Source: Zygnema cylindricum (lineage: Eukaryota; Streptophyta; Zygnematophyceae; Zygnematales; Zygnemataceae). From it: 64,000 bases of DNA. This document shows, one piece after another, positions 57,985 through 64,000 of this stretch. The notes below the pieces were generated by a model. It saw nothing but the letters and a program-made list of their open reading frames with translations. It was not told the origin of the DNA and searched no databases. The number at the start of each line of letters is the position of its first letter. Within the stretch, counting starts at the first letter, position 1. The stretch lies in contig JBBHKE010002503.1 in the NCBI GenBank assembly GCA_037447655.1, forward strand, positions 303,102 to 367,101. The letters run 5' to 3'. The translations under genes were made by a program, and so were the position numbers.

Positions 57985-58300
57985 ATGTAGTTGTAACTTA
58001 GCGAACTTACTTTGTTTTATAGCACGGATTTGACGCACCCAGATTTTAGGTGTATGTACTTACTTGAAATTAATACATAAGTTTGTGACGATTGTAAATG
58101 TCGACAGTGCCCGTGATGGCTGTCAACGTGTACAATCTGTCTTCGAACCTTTTGAAGTGTCGAACAACACATCGTAATTTTTGAAATTATTTGGTATGTC
58201 TCGTGTCTTTTTGATACATCGTAGACGTACAGTTTACAACCATGGCTGTACGACATGCTTTTGCGTTTGCCTCTCTTGTTCAGCCGCCACGAATGGAAAT
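57985..58300 (+). repeat. Family R repeat, partial copy 3
   Basis: Direct repeat of 56,624-56,920: TTGTAACTTAGCG, ACTTACTTTG, CCCGTGATGGCTGTCAACGT, GACATCGTAGACGTACA-like order, then GCGTTTGCCTCTC. Confidence 0.68.
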
Positions 58301-59465
58301 TGATTTCTTTGAGATTTCTTTTGGCAAATATTTGTTTTTTTTTTCGCGCGTTTCTTGTATTGTTTCCAACGTCTCTTGGCTCGCGCACGTGCGGTCGCCC
58401 TAAAGAATGTGCCAACCCTCACTATTGCCGCCAAAGTTGTGTCGCTGGTATCGACCCTCCCCATGACCAAATTGTGAAGGGTCGCGTCTTTTTTCTGTTC
58501 AATGTCGAAATTCACTCATGTATAAATTTGAATATTTACATATGTGATATAATACATACATACATGTGGATGGTCGTTCTCTGTGGATGCTCTATTACAA
58601 TTTTTTTTTTTTTAGGATTTCCACCTTTTTTGAACAGTTGACATATGTTCGGTTATTGTGTTATTATACTTACTATACTAGTATGAAACCTACCACAAAC
58701 TTTTAGAAATGGGCAATAAGCTCATAAGCTCATAATTATTTCGACATCTGGAATTTGTTCAATAATATTTTTTTTCTTAATCTCTTGCAAATCAAGGCAG
58801 AATGGACCACTAATTGTGCTAATAGGTGAGAGGAGGGGGAGAGACACATAGAGAGGGATGACGAGAGAGAGAGAAAGAAAAAAAAAAAAAAAAAAAAAGA
58901 GAGAGAAGAAAATAAAAAAAAAGAAAAAAAAGAGATCAAGGTGGAGAATTAATTGTGCTAATAGATTTACACCTTACTTTATTTAAAATGCCAAACTCTC
59001 ATACCTAATCTCAATATCAGTTTCAGTTTAATAACCCTAAATTGGAACGGGACACGATAGGTGTAAAAATCTCTGAAGTAACTAGTTACAATTTACTAAT
59101 TAATTGTATTTAGCTAATAATAGCATCTACTCTACATTATATGTTTAGGGAATATAAACTACATTATAGCTTGCTCTCCCTCCCCTCCTCCCCCCGCCTT
59201 TTCTCAACCTCCCTCCCCCTCCACCGCTCACTCTTTACGTCCCATCTCTCTCCTCACCCTCCTTCCCCTTCCACTCTTTCTCTGTTGACTGTGCATCTGC
59301 ACTTTTCTTACAATTTCGAGAATGTGACTGGTTTTTATTATTGTATTTGTTACATGATCTTCCGTAATTTTCGAAACTTTTTTTTGTTTGTTTTTTAATT
59401 AAAAAACCACATTAAATTGGATGACTTACAGTTTTTGTTATGTCCCATAATAAAGACAACCGTAC
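58301..59465. other. AT-rich spacer with simple-sequence tracts
   Basis: Contains a GA/poly-A tract (58,820-58,935) and CT-rich DNA (59,170-59,285). A minus-strand frame (58,515-58,234) with an Arg/Lys-rich stretch is unrecognised and not supported as a gene. Confidence 0.4.
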
Positions 59466-60020
59466 ACAATATTTAGGGTGGAAGTAGGAGAGAAGCAAAT
59501 ACCATTCTCAAACAGCGTGCACGACAATTAGTGGGATGTATGAGAGGGGCAAATGAAGAATACACGGCAATTACTGTAGAGGCATGAGAGGAGCAAAACA
59601 CATTAACGTGGATATATGGAAGTGGCAACAAACATTCTTATATTTAGTGTTGATTATGGCAACAAACATTCTCATATTTAGTGTTGATTATTAAGAGGGG
59701 CAAATTAAATGGTTAGACAGAGTACACCTCATTCCTGTGGGTATGTGTGAGAAGCAAATGACATTGACAAAGGTCACAGAATTGACTACAGATATGAGAT
59801 GGTCAAAAAACATCTACGAGAGTGCACAACATTTAATGTGGAAGTGTTATAAGGACAAAAACCTCTGTATGACAATTGCACATGATTTATTGTGGATGTG
59901 TTGGTCGGGGCATGTAATAATCAAACAATTACCCAACACATAGTGTGGATGTATGACAGGAACATTGTTTGACAACACGACATTTGGCATGTGAAAAATG
60001 GTCAAAATACATTGACAGAC
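59466..60020 (+). repeat. Degenerate tandem array, units of about 35-55 bp
   Basis: About 12 successive units begin GTGGATGTATGAGAGGGGCAAA (consensus by eye; single units vary) and end in ACAATTTAGT-like sequence. One pair around 59,640-59,690 is almost identical (GCAACAAACATTCTYATATTT). The frame from 59,969 starts in the last units and runs to 60,325 (118 codons) without a recognisable domain. Confidence 0.6.
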
Positions 60021-60325
60021 ATTGGGAGTCAGAGTTTGAACAAGAGCAAGTCAATGCCTTAAATGGATTTCCTGAAAGAGTTTCTCGTAGGTTTCAAGTC
60101 GAAAAACGACAAACACCGAACACTGGGGAAGTGGAAAGACGACCAAGAAGTTGTCATTTTGCTAAAATACGCGGTAGTGTAATAAGGGATGTGTTATGTA
60201 ATTACGTCTCCTTGATTACTTCTCGCAAAGAGGCAATAATGGTTAGAATTGAAATGGAGGCTATGTTACAAACAAAGAAAGTTAAAGGGAAGGAGATATG
60301 GCGATTACATAAACAGTTAAAATGA

Positions 60326-62739
60326 AGAAGCCGACGATGGTGATAGTGATGGAAATTGAAAGTTATGGAATGGAAGTCGAAAACTAATGAAGTTGATGTT
60401 GTTTGTTTCAAGAGATTAGCCTTTTTTCCCATGTTTTTTTTTTTTCCTTTCAATAGTTGTATTTCAGTTTTTTAGTATTTCATAAAGAGGCCACTATCGA
60501 AGTTTGAAATAGGAATTTACAATTTCAGTCTCTATGTTCGAGGTTTTCAAATGTAAGCGAATGTGTAACTTCATATCTATATTCATGAACATACATACTC
60601 ACATTTTTTTCCAATCCGGTTTTTTATGTTGCATATGTTTCCAATGAATGTTTTTTGGTTGTTTTTCATCTTATTTTCTCTAATGTTTCTTAAACTAGTG
60701 TAAAACTCCAACACTTGCGTGTTTTCTTTTCCAAATTTCTAAAATGATTTTCAATATTAAACAAACGTTGATTAGAAATCAAATTTGTGTACCTCTTGAA
60801 ATATTGTTGATTAAATATATACTTGTGTACCTTGTGAAAAAATGATGCCACGAGGTGTTTATAGAGTACGACAATAGCATGCAACAAATCCTCGGCAAAC
60901 TGAATGTGAAATTTGTTAAACAACTTCAAATACTAAAATATTGGCAAAACTATGGAACACCAAACAACTGTAAAAAAATACGAAACATTTGATGGAAAAA
61001 ATTACCCTAAAAAAAAAATGCACGCTAGTAAAGATATATATGCAAAATATAATTTGAATATTAAAAAAACTAAACTTAGATAGCTTTTAAGGCGAAGAGT
61101 AGGGTAAGAGACGAGATATTGCTTGTATTCATGTATAAATTAGAAAAGAAAATTCTTACAACCAACTATACCAAACATCATATTTTTTACATTAAAAAGG
61201 CAAAAAAATGCTTTAAACCATCAGAATTTGAAAATAAAAAAAACGACCTCCAACCTAATGTTTAAAGTTTTTTGAGCCACAAAACTCGAATGAAATCCAC
61301 CTAGTTTTTCTTTTTAACTTACGGAACAACTTGAGCATTCAAAATTATAAAATATTAGCCTTTCATAATAGATAATTGAAAACTGTAACAAAGCAGAAAA
61401 AATATTTTTGTTAATTTCGTTCGAATGCAAACTAGGGACAAAACCATAAATTTTAAAAACATAAATTTGACAGACATAAGTTCTAAAAACACAAATTTTG
61501 TCTTTGAAGTTGTCAAGTGTAGTGGGGATTTAATATTACTAAACTAAACACGACCATAACAAACAGGTTGATTCTAGCAGCAGTCAATTGTTTGTCACGC
61601 TTTTGAAGTTAGTGACAAAATGCGATTACACTATTGAAATAAATGACTAGGAAACTTCTATAGCTTTTGAAAGGGGAGGACATCTCTAAGCGTAGAACGA
61701 CGATGAATAACATAGAGGAGCTCTACTTTGAACAATGGTGGCCTTTGTTAGGACATGTTTCACAAACTTGTTTTTTTCTTCTTTCTTTTTTTCTATAACT
61801 ATAAACTCTTAGTCCAACAACTAAAGTTCTATGGTGTGAACTAAAAAAAAAAAAAATCTCATAACTCATGTTTGTTGGTGTTTTGTGAACTGGAAATTTT
61901 GAAAAACAAAAAATCTAAAGTTTGCCAACTTCCTATCTCAAATTGTGTTGCAAATTTTGAAAAAAATATGAAAAGGGTAAATTTCAATAAAAAAAATTCA
62001 AAAATGAAAAGGTTACATTTCTCCACAAAAATTTAGAAAAACAACAATTTATGTACGAGAAACAACTAAAATCTCTTTTAAACTCTCTTTTGAACTCTGA
62101 CCATATGTAATTCTGTAAATAAATCACACATACTACAGAAGCTAATACAATAGGCACAAACTGAGCCTACATTGCTGATTTACATTGTTGTACAATAACA
62201 GATTGATAACTACAAAAAGAAGAGAAAGCAAGCTAAAAAAGAGCAAGCAGCAAAGTTTTTCTTTTCTTTCTTTAAGGAAGAAAGAAGAAGAATGTTTTAT
62301 TTTTTATTAAAAACATATAATAAATTTTAAGGCCATATTACAAGTGTCACAAGTAAACGTCGATTAGGGGAAAGTGATGTATCAGTGGTTTTCCCACGAA
62401 TACTGATTTTTAATTAAGAAAATGATTTTTTGATGTTGTACTAATTTTCATATGGCACGGAGTAGTGCTTTTATACCTTCCGCGGTGGTTATAAAACGCC
62501 GCTCTTAATATTTTCTCCCGCTCCCCCTGTTGCTCTTAAAGCCAACTTGTGGGAGAATGCCAAATGGTGTAGTTTGAAGGGGTGAATGGGGCTTAAGGTG
62601 ATAGTGGCAGTGAGGGCGAGTAGCTGGAGCGCCTTGACAAATTTTCACCTTTTTGTCAAAGGGCACTGCAGCCTCAATACCCATGCAAAAAAAAATTGTA
62701 CAAGGTGCATGCGGACAAAAAGGAACAGCCATGTATTTT
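60326..62739. other. AT-rich sequence without recognisable genes
   Basis: Many A and T runs and short frames only. I see no RNA gene, LTR or conserved protein segment. Confidence 0.4.
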
Positions 62740-63020
62740 TTTCAGTCGTCAAAAAAAATTGAATTTTTTTCACGTGGAAATATGTTTTTCTATTTGTGTA
62801 AACGTTTCTACTTTGTTTAAAACACATTGCCGATATGGTTTATAAAAAGTTTAAAGATGATGTGACAGTGGGTCGAAATAACAAAAGACGACAAATTTTT
62901 GTATATCGAAAGTTTGACGATGACGCAAATTGTACTCTACAAATTTGCGATTTCTTCGTACGGTCGCAACTTAGGCAGTACGGCTATAAGTTTTAAAGGA
63001 AAATGACAGAAAAAAACCCG
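62740..63020 (+). repeat. Family R repeat, copy 4
   Basis: Shares with copies 1 and 2: ACTTTGTTTAAAACACATTG with an imperfect palindrome (62,819-62,842), AAGTTTAAAGATGATG, AGTGGGTCGAAA, AAGTTTGACGATGACGCAAA, AAAGGAAAATGACAGAAAAA. Confidence 0.68.
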
Positions 63021-63533
63021 AACGTAGCCACATGGGGCTGTACCCTAAGTGGTTCTCAATCGTACGGCAAGCATTTTTCGTACAGTTACATAGTAATTAG
63101 GGTGAGGTTACATCGGGAGGTCTTTGTAATTATACGGACAATATTTTTGTCATACAGAGGCTTTGGTTATATCGCGTTACGTTTGTAAAATAGTTTTCAT
63201 ATACATGTTTCGATTTGAGTGGCTCCACGTAAACTAAGGATCCAATATTTAAATTAGAATCGTCAAAGATTTTGAAATCGAACAATTTCGTTTCAAAATT
63301 TGTACTGGCGTATTATGTACGTGTACTTTCGCAATATGAATTTGTATCTCAAAACAAAAACGACAAAAAATAACGCTCGAAACCATGAAACTGGAAAGAA
63401 GGCAAAAAGCCGTACTTTTGGTAGGAACGCAAAACCTGTACTTCTTCTGGCAGGAAGGCAAAAAATGTACTTCTTTTCGGCACCTTGCCCCCCGAAGGCA
63501 CGTGACTTTGGCGACGTGATAAATATTTAATAG
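63021..63533. other. Unassigned sequence
   Basis: No gene supported. Recurrent CGTACGG-like words resemble the non-coding repeats elsewhere in the window. Confidence 0.35.
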
Positions 63534-63740
63534 TACACCGCGAATCGTAATTAGAGTAATGAAAAAATTAGAGTAAATAAACAAAAAAAAAACAATTAGA
63601 GTAATGAACTCTAGTTTAGGTGATAGCATTTTTTCACAGAGGAAGTTTACTCTAATTTATTTAAGTACTCTATATTGGGTTATGTTGGCAATAATTATCC
63701 GCGCTGAAATTATGAACACTAAATTACGTAGACGTTGAAA
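63534..63740 (+). repeat. Repeat end of the CCGTGAAT family (direct orientation)
   Basis: TACACCGCGAATCGTAATTAG, with later similarity to 47,780-47,800 (GTCAGTCCGTA). It is inverted relative to 56,566. Confidence 0.55.
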
Positions 63741-64000
63741 ATCTGTCAGTCCGTATAGTTGTGACGTCATTATGATTTGTACCTTTTTACTTAAAAAAAT
63801 ACAATTTTGCACTGTCGAACGTCGTTCGTACTCCACACTATTTAAAATAAACCTATATTACAATTTTTTAAGCTAATTAGACTTACCTAAATAAGAGTCA
63901 GTATATTAATAAGAGTCTTTTATACGCCTTTGTGGAAAGCCTTATATAGGCGGTGTGTCTGTCAAGGATTTTTTCTGTCCGAGGTACGGAAGGCATTACC
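63741..64000. other. Unassigned window end
   Basis: AT-rich; nothing recognised. Confidence 0.3.

Noticed and set aside
58234-58515. Arg/Lys-rich minus-strand frame as a nuclear protein exon
   Set aside because: It overlaps the end of a family R repeat copy and has no supporting exon borders.
59969-60325. 118-codon frame as a gene
   Set aside because: It begins within the tandem array and shows no recognisable domain or splice context.

Overview
The window is repeat-rich nuclear DNA from a eukaryote. Several features suggest the green lineage: Ty1/copia and chromovirus-like Ty3/gypsy retrotransposons, priming sites that match plant initiator tRNA-Met, and an intron-containing RNase H gene with an N-terminal viroplasmin-like domain. 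A streptophyte alga or other early-diverging plant with a large, TE-rich genome would fit. I cannot name the species. No rRNA, tRNA, CRISPR or bacterial-type operon was seen.

Region 1 (1-27,537) is a nested pile of copia elements. Element C (plus strand, from 11,850) appears to have received element A (minus strand, 1-11,849, running off the left edge). A in turn carries a solo LTR (779-1970) and a full element B (2862-9311, TSD CATAT). Farther right, element D (minus strand, 17,604-27,537) is split by element E (20,945-26,629). All are decayed. A, C and D form one family; B and E are two others. All three families share an odd design: the gag start codon lies inside the LTR, so gag is translated through the LTR end and across the primer-binding site. 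In A, B and D that site is GGTTATGGGCCCA or a mutated form, complementary to the anticodon arm of initiator tRNA-Met, as in Drosophila copia. It encodes the Val-Met-Gly-Pro at the start of the conserved gag region.

Region 2 (27,538-34,003) holds a composite structure. Inverted arms of about 620 bp enclose an 18-bp BamHI-type minisatellite (reading Val-Ala-Asp-Pro-Ser-Ser in one frame), a captured copia RNase H scrap and a retropepsin-like fragment. A candidate third-type copia LTR follows, with a duplicated TATA segment and an intact half-tRNA primer site.

Region 3 (33,935-44,480) is bounded by an inverted repeat. It contains the only host-like gene I can support: a minus-strand RNase H gene in at least six exons with all four catalytic acidic residues. 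Its introns are filled with extreme simple repeats: (GA)n, a C tract of about 34, and (GT)n. Decayed tandem copies of one exon-intron segment sit upstream of that exon.

Region 4 (44,481-56,436) contains a MITE-like element, 1.4 kb of pyrimidine-rich DNA, and a young Ty3/gypsy element. That element has near-identical LTRs, TSD CTTGG, a gag with three zinc knuckles and a long pol. Gag and pol overlap in the -1 frame at a canonical GGGAAAC slippery site with a hairpin. Two in-frame stops probably disable it.

Region 5 (56,437-64,000) is mostly non-coding interspersed repeats, a degenerate tandem array and AT-rich DNA without recognisable genes.
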